This document shows, in pieces, positions 27,946 through 35,811 of a stretch of DNA of 64,000 nucleotides. The stretch comes from Ferruginibacter sp. GTDB lineage: Bacteria; Bacteroidota; Bacteroidia; Chitinophagales; Chitinophagaceae. Position numbers and translations under genes: made by a program. Below the pieces are notes generated by a model. That model was not told where the DNA came from. It searched no databases and saw only the letters and a list, made by a program, of their open reading frames with translations. Positions within the stretch are counted from its first letter, which is position 1. The number at the start of each line of letters is the position of its first letter. The DNA lies in NCBI GenBank assembly GCA_025963635.1, contig JAOQAK010000052.1:248001-312000 (forward strand), given 5' to 3'.

Positions 27946-29137
27946 TATGGAAACAACAGAAACGGACATCTTCAATCCCGGATTAATGGAAAGGAAGACA
28001 AAGATATTATTCATCGACAGGGATGGAGTATTGATAAAGGAAGCTCCGCCAACCTATCAATTGGATTCGTTTGATAAACTTACTTTTTACCCGGATATGT
28101 TCTGCTATTTGAGGAAGATAGCTTCGGAATTGGATTATATATTTGTAATGGTCACCAACCAGGATGGATTAGGAACAGCATCCTTTCCTGAAGATACATT
28201 TTGGCCGGTACATAATTTTGTAGTAAAGAGTTTGGAAAATGAAGGAATCCGTTTCAGCGAAGTGTGTATCGACAGAACCTTTGCAAAAGACAACGCACCT
28301 ACGCGGAAACCAGGGATCGGGATGCTAAAAAAATATTTAAATGATGAGATGTATGACATGGCCAATTCATTTGTAATTGGCGACCGAATAACAGACATGC
28401 AATTGGCGAAGAACCTGGGCTGTAAAGGGTTTTGGCTGAATAATGATGCCGGATTAGGCGCTGCAGAAATAAGTGGTACTATAGATGAGTTGAGACAAAA
28501 CACAATTATTAAAGAATCACCCGATTGGAAAGACATCTATGAATATTTAAAATTGCTGCCGAGGGTTGTTGTACACGAGCGCAATACAAAAGAAACGAAA
28601 ATAAAGGTAGCAATCAATCTTGATGGAACGGGTAAAGCTAACAATTTAACAGGACTGCCGTTCTTTGATCATATGCTCGACCAGGTTGCACGCCATGGCA
28701 ACATTGATCTTGCTGTTGAATGTAATGGCGACCTGCATATTGATGAACACCATAGTATCGAAGACACCGGAATTGCATTGGGCGAAGCATTTTTGAAAGC
28801 CTTGGGCGATAAGCGGGGCATAGAAAGATATGGGTTTTTATTACCAATGGATGATTGCCTGGCGCAGGTAGCCATCGATTTTGGTGGCCGCAACTGGATT
28901 GTATGGGATGCTGCATTTAAAAGAGAAAAAATAGGTGAAATGCCTACTGAAATGTTTTTTCATTTTTTCAAATCCTTTAGCGATGCCTCTAAAAGCAATC
29001 TGAATATAAAAGCCGAAGGAGACAATGAACATCACAAAATAGAATCTATTTTTAAGGCATTTGCAAAGGCAATTAAGATGGCAGTAAAAAGAGATATCAA
29101 TAATGATGCTTTGCCAAGTACCAAGGGAGTGCTTTAG
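27938..29137 (+). CDS. hisB: Bifunctional histidinol-phosphatase/imidazoleglycerol-phosphate dehydratase
   Basis: Two domains in 399 residues. The N-terminal HAD phosphatase (about 10-190) has the DxD nucleophile in [18 protein letters not shown], and [17 protein letters not shown]. It dephosphorylates histidinol phosphate. The C-terminal dehydratase (about 205-399) has [29 protein letters not shown] and [17 protein letters not shown] with the metal-binding His-rich motifs. The start overlaps hisC by 8 bp. A second ATG three codons later (27947) is equally possible. The fusion allows the pathway to be complete without a separate hisN. Confidence 0.97.
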   Translation: MNNMETTETDIFNPGLMERKTKILFIDRDGVLIKEAPPTYQLDSFDKLTFYPDMFCYLRKIASELDYIFVMVTNQDGLGTASFPEDTFWPVHNFVVKSLENEGIRFSEVCIDRTFAKDNAPTRKPGIGMLKKYLNDEMYDMANSFVIGDRITDMQLAKNLGCKGFWLNNDAGLGAAEISGTIDELRQNTIIKESPDWKDIYEYLKLLPRVVVHERNTKETKIKVAINLDGTGKANNLTGLPFFDHMLDQVARHGNIDLAVECNGDLHIDEHHSIEDTGIALGEAFLKALGDKRGIERYGFLLPMDDCLAQVAIDFGGRNWIVWDAAFKREKIGEMPTEMFFHFFKSFSDASKSNLNIKAEGDNEHHKIESIFKAFAKAIKMAVKRDINNDALPSTKGVL

Positions 29138-29140
29138 AAG

Positions 29141-29206
29141 AAGGTTGAAGGTTGAAGGTCTCATTCAACTCCAATAGCTATCAACTATCAATTATCAATT
29201 ATCAAG
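29141..29206. repeat. Two short heptameric arrays between hisB and hisH
   Basis: AAGGTTG, AAGGTTG, AAGGTCT at 29141-29161, then TATCAAC, TATCAAT, TATCAAT, TATCAAG at 29179-29206. They fill almost the whole 75-bp gap and end 7 bp before the hisH start codon. Confidence 0.75.
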
Positions 29207-29212
29207 TCATTC

Positions 29213-29806
29213 ATGATAGTAATCATAAAATACAATGCGGGTAATGTGCAAAGCGTGCAATATGCTTTACAACGTTTAGGTGTAGACTCTATAGTGACCG
29301 ACGATATCGCCGAAATTCAAAAGGCGGATAAGGTTATTTTTCCCGGGGTTGGCCACGCGGCACCGGCAATGCAATATTTGCGTGAAAAGGAACTCGATAA
29401 ACTAATCATTTCTTTGCAACAACCTGTATTGGGAATTTGCCTTGGCCTGCAATTGATGTGCATGCACTCTGAGGAAGGCGATACATCCTGCCTTGGTATA
29501 TTTAATGAAGCCGTAAAGTTGTTCCCCACGTTGGCTGGTGAAAATCTTAAAATTCCGCAAATTGGGTGGAACAATATTTATGACTACAAATCAGTATTGT
29601 TTGATGGCCTGGGCGACAATGCTTTTGTGTATACAGTCCACAGCTATTTCGCGGCGCAAGGCAATGAAACCACGGCTACTACCGATTATATCATCCCCTA
29701 CAGCGCTGCGCTGGAAAAAGGTAATTTTTATGCAGTGCAATTTCACCCTGAAAAATCCGGCACCATAGGCGAAATAATTTTACAAAACTTTATCAATCTA
29801 CCATGA
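29213..29806 (+). CDS. hisH: Imidazole glycerol phosphate synthase, glutaminase subunit
   Basis: The class I glutamine amidotransferase that supplies ammonia to HisF. The 197-residue protein has IIKYNAGNVQSVQYAL at the N-terminus, the oxyanion strand PGVGHAAPAM, the catalytic Cys in GICLGLQLM, the glutaminase interface segment GWNNI, the HSYF segment, and the His/Glu pair in VQFHPEKSG. Its end overlaps hisA by 4 bp (ATGA), indicating translational coupling. Confidence 0.98.
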   Translation: MIVIIKYNAGNVQSVQYALQRLGVDSIVTDDIAEIQKADKVIFPGVGHAAPAMQYLREKELDKLIISLQQPVLGICLGLQLMCMHSEEGDTSCLGIFNEAVKLFPTLAGENLKIPQIGWNNIYDYKSVLFDGLGDNAFVYTVHSYFAAQGNETTATTDYIIPYSAALEKGNFYAVQFHPEKSGTIGEIILQNFINLP

Positions 29807-30540
29807 TCATTATCCCGGCAATTGACATTATTAACGGCAAATGTGTTCGCTTAACAAAGGGCGATTACACCCAACAGGTAGTGTACAATGAAAACCCTGT
29901 TGAAGTAGCAAAGCAGTTCGAAGATGCCGGCATAAAAAGATTGCATATCGTAGACCTCGATGGTGCTAAAGCCGGACGAATTATCAATTTAAAAGTATTG
30001 GAAGATATTGCCACAGCAACCGGACTGGTGATTGATTTTGGGGGTGGTGTCAAAACCATTACGGATGTAAGTAATATATTCAATTCAGGTGCGGCAATGG
30101 TAACTATCGGAAGCCTGGCTGTAAAACACCCCGAAATATTGGAAGAATGGCTGATGGAATTTGGGACTGATAAATTTTTGGTGGGGGCCGACGTATTGGA
30201 CGGTAAAATAAGGATCAGTGGCTGGCTGGAAGATGGAGGTATTAATGTGTTTGAATTTATTGGCAAAATGCTTAGCCTTGGAGTAACCAATATTTTCTGT
30301 ACCGATATTTCAAAAGATGGCGCAATGGAAGGCCCGTCGCCGGAATTGTACAAAACAATAATGGACGAACATCCCGAAGTGAATTTAATTGCGAGCGGCG
30401 GTGTAAGTAATATCAATGACGTATTTATTTTGAAAGAAATCGGGTGCAAGGGTGCAATTATAGGAAAGGCGATCTATGAAGCCAAAGTGCCTTTAAACCC
30501 GCTGACAGGGTCTGAGGGTAATTACATTTATTTTTACTGA
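29803..30540 (+). CDS. hisA: Phosphoribosylformimino-AICAR-phosphate isomerase
   Basis: A TIM-barrel isomerase converting ProFAR to PRFAR. In 245 residues, IPAIDIINGKCVRLTKGDY carries the catalytic base Asp at the end of strand 1 and GADVLDGKIRISGW the general acid Asp. IDFGGGVKT and IASGGVSNI form the two phosphate-binding sites, as expected for the HisA/HisF half-barrel repeat. The last residues (VPLNPLTGSEGNYIYFY) are unlike the usual HisA end and may have been rewritten by intergenic sequence. Translationally coupled to hisH. Confidence 0.98.
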   Translation: MIIIPAIDIINGKCVRLTKGDYTQQVVYNENPVEVAKQFEDAGIKRLHIVDLDGAKAGRIINLKVLEDIATATGLVIDFGGGVKTITDVSNIFNSGAAMVTIGSLAVKHPEILEEWLMEFGTDKFLVGADVLDGKIRISGWLEDGGINVFEFIGKMLSLGVTNIFCTDISKDGAMEGPSPELYKTIMDEHPEVNLIASGGVSNINDVFILKEIGCKGAIIGKAIYEAKVPLNPLTGSEGNYIYFY

Positions 30541-30564
30541 TTTTTTCACAACTTAATTTTATCG

Positions 30565-31383
30565 ATGAACAGAACACTGCCTAATGGTGAAGATTTACCG
30601 CCAGTCTCGCTTTCAGCGGGAAGGGGACTCACCAAAAGGATTATTCCCTGTCTTGATATCAGGGATGGCAGGACCGTAAAAGGCATCAATTTTGAAGATA
30701 TCCGTGATGCAGGCGATCCTGTTGAACTGGCAATAGCATACTCTAAAAAAGGGGCGGATGAATTGGTTTTTTTAGATATCACTGCCACCATTGAAAAGAG
30801 GAAAACGCTTGTTGAGCTGGTGAAACGCATTGCTGCAAATATCAACATCCCGTTTACTGTAGGAGGCGGAATCAGTTCCGTGGAAGATGTGGCGGTATTG
30901 TTGCAGAATGGTGCGGATAAGGTGTCGGTAAATACATCAGCTTTTAAGAACCCTGTTTTGCTGGAGCAATTGAGTAATCAATTTGGAAGCCAATGCGTGG
31001 TTTTGGCGATTGATACCAAAAAAGAAGCCGATGGCGAATGGTATGTTTACCTTAACGGGGGAAGAACAAAAACTGAAATGAAAACAACCGATTGGGCCGG
31101 CCAGGCAGTGGCATTGGGTGCGGGCGAAATACTACTAACGTCAATGAACAACGATGGAACCAAAAACGGTTTTGCGTTGGATATTACGGCTACACTTTCC
31201 CGTTCGCTACCGGTTCCGGTAATTGCGTCTGGCGGTGCAGGAACCATGCAACATTTTAAAGAAGTATTTGAAACCGGCAATGCCGATGCAGCATTGGCAG
31301 CAAGTATTTTTCATTATAAAGAAATTGAAATAGCTGCGCTGAAAAAATACCTTTCAGATCAACTGATAAGAGTTAGGTTATAA
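30565..31383 (+). CDS. hisF: Imidazole glycerol phosphate synthase, cyclase subunit
   Basis: Forms IGP and AICAR from PRFAR using ammonia from HisH. The barrel motifs are complete: [22 protein letters not shown] with the catalytic Asp, [23 protein letters not shown] with the second catalytic Asp, and [12 protein letters not shown]. At 272 residues it is about 20 longer than usual. The excess is an N-terminal extension ([20 protein letters not shown]) before the residues where HisF normally starts. No ATG, GTG or TTG occurs in frame between, so the extension appears to be translated. Confidence 0.97.
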   Translation: MNRTLPNGEDLPPVSLSAGRGLTKRIIPCLDIRDGRTVKGINFEDIRDAGDPVELAIAYSKKGADELVFLDITATIEKRKTLVELVKRIAANINIPFTVGGGISSVEDVAVLLQNGADKVSVNTSAFKNPVLLEQLSNQFGSQCVVLAIDTKKEADGEWYVYLNGGRTKTEMKTTDWAGQAVALGAGEILLTSMNNDGTKNGFALDITATLSRSLPVPVIASGGAGTMQHFKEVFETGNADAALAASIFHYKEIEIAALKKYLSDQLIRVRL

Positions 31384-31411
31384 TTATTCACCAATAGAAA
31401 TACCAGGGAAT

Positions 31412-32017
31412 ATGACAGTCGAATTTGATAAATATGCTGACGGGCTTGTGCCGGCGATCATTCAGGATGATATTACCGGGAAGGTATTGATGCTTGGTTT
31501 TATGAATGATGAAGCCCTTGCCAAAACCCGTGAACTCCAAAAAGTTACTTTTTATAGCAGGAGTAAAAAAAGGTTATGGACCAAAGGAGAGGAGAGTGGT
31601 AATTTTTTATTGCTGAAGGATATAAAGTCAGATTGTGATAATGATACGCTTTTGATAAAAGCAACTCCGGTTGGGCCAGTTTGCCATACCGGCGCCGATA
31701 CCTGCTGGAATGAAAAGAATAGCGATGATAATTTCCTTTTCCGGTTGGAAGAAATTATCAGGGAAAGAAAAAATAATCCTTCTGATAAATCTTACACCAG
31801 TTCATTATTTGAAAAGGGTATCAATAAAATTGCTCAAAAAGTAGGTGAAGAAGCGGTTGAGTTGGTAATAGAAGCCAAAGACAATGATGAAGGGCTTTTT
31901 AAAAATGAAGCTGCAGACCTGTTGTTTCATTATCTCATTTTACTACAGGCCAAAGGCCATACATTGAGCGAAATACAGGATGTATTGATTGAAAGGCACA
32001 AGGAGAAAGTTAAGTAA
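31412..32017 (+). CDS. hisI: Bifunctional phosphoribosyl-AMP cyclohydrolase/phosphoribosyl-ATP pyrophosphatase
   Basis: HisIE fusion, 201 residues, catalysing steps 2 and 3 of the pathway. The N-terminal HisI domain has VLMLGFMNDEAL, TFYSRSKKRLWTKGEESGN and the Zn/Mg ligands in DCDNDTLLIK and CHTGADTCW. The C-terminal HisE domain has TSSLFEKGINKIAQKVGEEAVELVIEAK and the NEAADLLFHYLILL metal-binding helix. Last gene of the operon. With it the operon encodes every enzyme from PRPP to histidine. Confidence 0.97.
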   Translation: MTVEFDKYADGLVPAIIQDDITGKVLMLGFMNDEALAKTRELQKVTFYSRSKKRLWTKGEESGNFLLLKDIKSDCDNDTLLIKATPVGPVCHTGADTCWNEKNSDDNFLFRLEEIIRERKNNPSDKSYTSSLFEKGINKIAQKVGEEAVELVIEAKDNDEGLFKNEAADLLFHYLILLQAKGHTLSEIQDVLIERHKEKVK

Positions 32018-32168
32018 CCTTTGCAGGAAAACCTTTGCAAATTTGGCTTTAGGCGGTTTGTGTTGTCCGATACATTTTATACCGCGTCAATAAAAGCTCC
32101 ACAATGGTTAGCAGTACAAGGGAGTGACACAACGATGTTTAATTGAAAAACAAATGCCTGAAACCAAA

Positions 32169-32789
32169 TTAACTCCTTAGTAATTTGTTTTTTTGCGCTA
32201 GATATTCTTCCTGCGTAATGGCTCCTTTTTGTAGCAGGTTAAATAATTTATGCAGTTCATCCGCGATCATTTGCTGCGAGGGTGCAAAAGACTGGTTGTT
32301 TGCTGCAATCGCTTTCGCCAACTCTGATGCCTGGTTGCTGATCTGTGCTCTTTTATATTCTTCCTGGGCGTGGGTGATTGTGTCTTTTAATAATTTGGGA
32401 TCATGAATCAACTCATAGGTAGTTTCGCCCATCTCGGCAGCAGTTTGGATATCTACATCACCAAAGCCAAAGAGCCTTCCCCAGATGCTTTGGTCGTATT
32501 CTACATTATTTATTTTATCAAGCGGACTCTCCTTCGAATAACGGCTGAAGAAGCCGCTTTCATCAACCACCCTCATATTGGTTACACACCACAAATTACT
32601 TCTATAATTTAAGTATTCATATAGCGGGTAGATTGCCAGTACCAGCGTGATAATGAAGCCAGTGGTGTCTGCAAGCCATATCAAAAGAGTTGCCGCTATC
32701 ATCCACACAAATATGGGAATCACCAACCTAATCCAGTGTTGCCTGGTGATCAGTAAAACTTTTTCTTCTTTTTTCAGTGTTGTTCTCAT
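32169..32789 (-). CDS. PH-domain membrane protein with SHOCT-like tail
   Basis: A 206-residue protein. Two adjacent membrane helices (about residues 20-60: LVIPIFVWMIAATLLIWLA and TTGFIITLVLAIYPLYEYL) are followed by a bacterial PH domain (bPH2/DUF304: NLWCVTNMRVVDESGFFSRYSKESPLDKINNVEYDQS, FGFGDVDIQTA). The C-terminal ~35 residues (ADELHKLFNLLQKGAITQEEYLAQKNKLL) match the short SHOCT oligomerisation motif. Such proteins are membrane-associated with unknown function. It is a single gene, convergent with the his operon. Confidence 0.85.
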   Translation of the reverse strand: MRTTLKKEEKVLLITRQHWIRLVIPIFVWMIAATLLIWLADTTGFIITLVLAIYPLYEYLNYRSNLWCVTNMRVVDESGFFSRYSKESPLDKINNVEYDQSIWGRLFGFGDVDIQTAAEMGETTYELIHDPKLLKDTITHAQEEYKRAQISNQASELAKAIAANNQSFAPSQQMIADELHKLFNLLQKGAITQEEYLAQKNKLLRS

Positions 32790-32858
32790 GCCATGGTTGT
32801 TGATCTTTTATTTCTGTTAAATTCCTCGCATCGGTGATCCTCTTGTGTAAATTTACTG

Positions 32859-34889
32859 CTACCAGATATTCACTCTTGAACTATCTGCCATGTATATCTT
32901 GTCAGTTGGTACAATGCCAAACGCGGTATAAAATTCCGGCACATTTACAAAGGGCCCGTTTACCCTGTATTTTGCAGGTGAATGCACATCGGTCATTAAT
33001 TGGTTTTTTAAGGATTGCTCGGTAGGATAGGCCATCCACCCTAACGCGTAGCCGAGGAAATAGCGTTGCAACGGATTTAGGCCTGCAATCTTTTCATTCT
33101 TTTTATATTGGTCGGTTTGTTTGAAGGCGTCGAGCCCAATCAGTATGCCACCAAGGTCGGCAATATTTTCGCCCAGTGTTGCCTTGCCATTTATATAGCT
33201 GCCGGGCAAGGGTTCAAATTTATTAAATTGGGATACCATCACGTCAGCCCGTTTCTTAAATTCTGCTTCATCATTTTTTGTCCACCAGCTTTTCAGGTTT
33301 CCCTTCTCATCAAACTGGCGGCCTTCGTCATCAAAGCCATGGGTAATTTCATGCCCAATGGTACTTGCTCCTCCATAGCCATACACCGTGGCGTCATCCA
33401 ATTCTTCATCCTTATAACCTGGCACGGTAAAAATGCCGGCAGGTAAAACAATCTCGTTATTACTTGCATTATAATATGCATTATAAGTCTGAGGCGTCAT
33501 GTCCCAATCATCCCTGTCAACCGGCTTACCCAGTTTATTCATTTCATAATGATGCCACCATTTGGCTGCATTCACCGCATTTTGTAAATAACTTTCTTTA
33601 CCGATTTCCATTGCCGAAAAATCTTTCCATTTGTCGGGAAAGCCCACTTTCTTTTTTACTGATGCCAATTTTATCAATGCTTTTTGTTTGGTACTGTCAC
33701 TCATCCAGGAAAGTTTTTTAATTCTTTCCCCGTAGGCTGTTTTCACCGCGTCCACCATGTCTTCATACCTTTTCTTTGCTTTTTCGTTGAAGAATTCCTT
33801 CACATATAATTGTCCCAACACTTCTCCCATAGCATTTTCTTCGGCTCTTATTACTCTTTTCCAGCGTGGCTTTCGTTCTTTTGCACCTGAAAATAATTTG
33901 CTGAATTCAAATGTTTCTATCCCAAACTTGTCCGGTAGCATCTCCGCAAATCTCTTTACCAGGCGGTAACGCATCAGGCTTTTCCAGGTATCCATAGAAG
34001 TGTTTTGTAATACTTTGTCCACGGCTTTATAATATTCCGGCTGGCCCACAATTACGGAATCTGTTTTACCAATTCCATTTGCCTGCATATAATTATTCCA
34101 GTTAACCAGCGTAGAAAGTTTTGAAAGATCGCCGATGGCCATTTTGTTATAATTGGCATAGGGATCCCGGAGGTCCTCCAGTTTGCGACTTACTTTGGCG
34201 AGCCTTGTTTCCATTGAGAGGATATCTGCGGCAGCCAGCTTTGCTTTTGAAGGATCGTCACCAAGCATCACCAAAATGTTGCCAATATTTTTCAAATAAG
34301 CCGAACGAATATTGACAGTGGAAGCATCCGTTTTAAAATAATATTCCCTTTCAGGCAATCCAATACCAGATTGCCAGGCATGCAACGCATTCAGCTCGCT
34401 ATTTTTTTCATCCTGCCAAACGTTGAAATCAATCAGGCCTTTTATCCCCAATTGATCAAATTCAGCGAAAGCAACTTGCAAAGATTTTGGATCTGATATG
34501 GCAGCTATTTTATCGAGGTAAGGCTGCAAAGGTTTTACTCCGTCTTTTTCAATTTGTATGGTATCCATGGCTGTTTCCCAAAAATCGCCGATCTTCTGGG
34601 ATGCGGTTCCCCTGGCAGCTTTTTCCTTAGCTGCACTTTCACTGATCTCTCTTAAGCGCCGGGCATTTTCTTCAACCACCAGGTTGCCGATGCCCCATTG
34701 GCTTTCCTCACCAGGGATCGGATGCGTTTTTATCCATCCTCCATTGGCATACATAAAAATATCGTCTCCTGGTTTCACAATGGTGTCCAGGTGGTCAGCA
34801 AGCACGTCTGTTTTATTGGTTTGGCTGGTGGGGTTATTGCATCCGAACAAAAAGCCTGCTCCAAAAATAAAAGCAATTAAATATTTCAT
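32859..34889 (-). CDS. M13 family zinc metallopeptidase, lipoprotein (PepO/neprilysin-like)
   Basis: A 676-residue endopeptidase. The signal MKYLIAFIFGAGFLFGCNN contains a lipobox (LFGC), so it is probably a lipoprotein of the periplasm or outer membrane. The catalytic domain carries the zinc motif HExxH at residues 513-517 (GHEITHGFDDEGRQ), the third ligand in ENIADLGG, the substrate-binding NAYYNASNNEIVLPAG and the C-terminal YRVNGPFVNVPEFYTAF typical of M13 peptidases. M13 enzymes cleave short peptides before hydrophobic residues. Length is normal. Confidence 0.95.
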   Translation of the reverse strand: MKYLIAFIFGAGFLFGCNNPTSQTNKTDVLADHLDTIVKPGDDIFMYANGGWIKTHPIPGEESQWGIGNLVVEENARRLREISESAAKEKAARGTASQKIGDFWETAMDTIQIEKDGVKPLQPYLDKIAAISDPKSLQVAFAEFDQLGIKGLIDFNVWQDEKNSELNALHAWQSGIGLPEREYYFKTDASTVNIRSAYLKNIGNILVMLGDDPSKAKLAAADILSMETRLAKVSRKLEDLRDPYANYNKMAIGDLSKLSTLVNWNNYMQANGIGKTDSVIVGQPEYYKAVDKVLQNTSMDTWKSLMRYRLVKRFAEMLPDKFGIETFEFSKLFSGAKERKPRWKRVIRAEENAMGEVLGQLYVKEFFNEKAKKRYEDMVDAVKTAYGERIKKLSWMSDSTKQKALIKLASVKKKVGFPDKWKDFSAMEIGKESYLQNAVNAAKWWHHYEMNKLGKPVDRDDWDMTPQTYNAYYNASNNEIVLPAGIFTVPGYKDEELDDATVYGYGGASTIGHEITHGFDDEGRQFDEKGNLKSWWTKNDEAEFKKRADVMVSQFNKFEPLPGSYINGKATLGENIADLGGILIGLDAFKQTDQYKKNEKIAGLNPLQRYFLGYALGWMAYPTEQSLKNQLMTDVHSPAKYRVNGPFVNVPEFYTAFGIVPTDKIYMADSSRVNIW

Positions 34890-35129
34890 CTGGTTATGTT
34901 TAGTTTTTTAAAAGTAATCAATGATTTGTGTAACAAATAAAAGATTGATAAATGGGATTATAAAATTTACTTCAATTCACTTTTTGTATTAACATTTCTT
35001 TAGCGGCTTTTTTTTTTAATATTTTGCTTTCAGGATGTTTGTATAACCATAAATAAAATACATGCATAAAGAACCTAATGCAGCTACTCAAAAAATCAAA
35101 TGCCTTATTTTTACTGCTTATTTATTGAT

Positions 35130-35732
35130 ATGACTCCTGAGCGAAATGAACGGCTTACTGCCGTTTTAAATAAACGACAACCTGATCTTACTGTTGTGCT
35201 GGAAAATGTATTTGACCCGCATAATATTTCAGCGGTTATGCGTACCTGCGATGCAGTCGGCATACAGGACATATATATATTAAATCATAAAATTCCTCCG
35301 CATAGAAAATGGGGCGCAAAAAGTTCTTCCAGTGCAGACAAATGGCTCACGATTCACCAGTTCACAGATGCGTCCGCTTGCTTTAGTGAGTTAAGGAAAC
35401 ATTATAAAAAGATTTATACAACTCATTTGAGCTCCGATGCAGTTGGACTATACGAGCTAAATTTAACTGAACGGGTGGCGCTTGTATTTGGCAATGAGCA
35501 CAGTGGCGTGAGTGAAGAGATTATTGCGATGGCCGACGGGAATTTTATCATTCCCCAGGTCGGTATCATAAAGTCGTTGAACATATCTGTTGCCTGTGCA
35601 GTAACATTGTACGAGGCATTTCGACAAAAGAATAGCGCCGGTCATTATGATAACCAAAAATTAACAGGAGAAAGATTAGCTACCCTCAGTGAGCACTGGG
35701 GTTTTACCAATGGAGAATTTGAGAATGAGTAA
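35130..35732 (+). CDS. trmH: TrmH-type tRNA 2'-O-methyltransferase
   Basis: A SPOUT-class RNA methyltransferase, 200 residues from the ATG at 35130 (MTPERNERLTAVLNKRQPDL), which matches the TrmH start. An in-frame ATG 30 bp upstream adds unconserved residues. Motif 1 (VFDPHNISAVMRTCDAVG) with the Asn/Arg catalytic pair, motif 2 (LVFGNEHSGVSEEI) and motif 3 (IIPQVGIIKSLNISVACAVTLYEA) form the trefoil knot. The likely substrate is the Gm18 ribose of tRNA. Confidence 0.92.
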   Translation: MTPERNERLTAVLNKRQPDLTVVLENVFDPHNISAVMRTCDAVGIQDIYILNHKIPPHRKWGAKSSSSADKWLTIHQFTDASACFSELRKHYKKIYTTHLSSDAVGLYELNLTERVALVFGNEHSGVSEEIIAMADGNFIIPQVGIIKSLNISVACAVTLYEAFRQKNSAGHYDNQKLTGERLATLSEHWGFTNGEFENE

Positions 35733-35811
35733 TGATAGGACCTTAGTTCAATGATCACTTAAAACTTGTTGAAGCCATCGATATAACAATTTAATACCCC
35801 TAATACATCTT

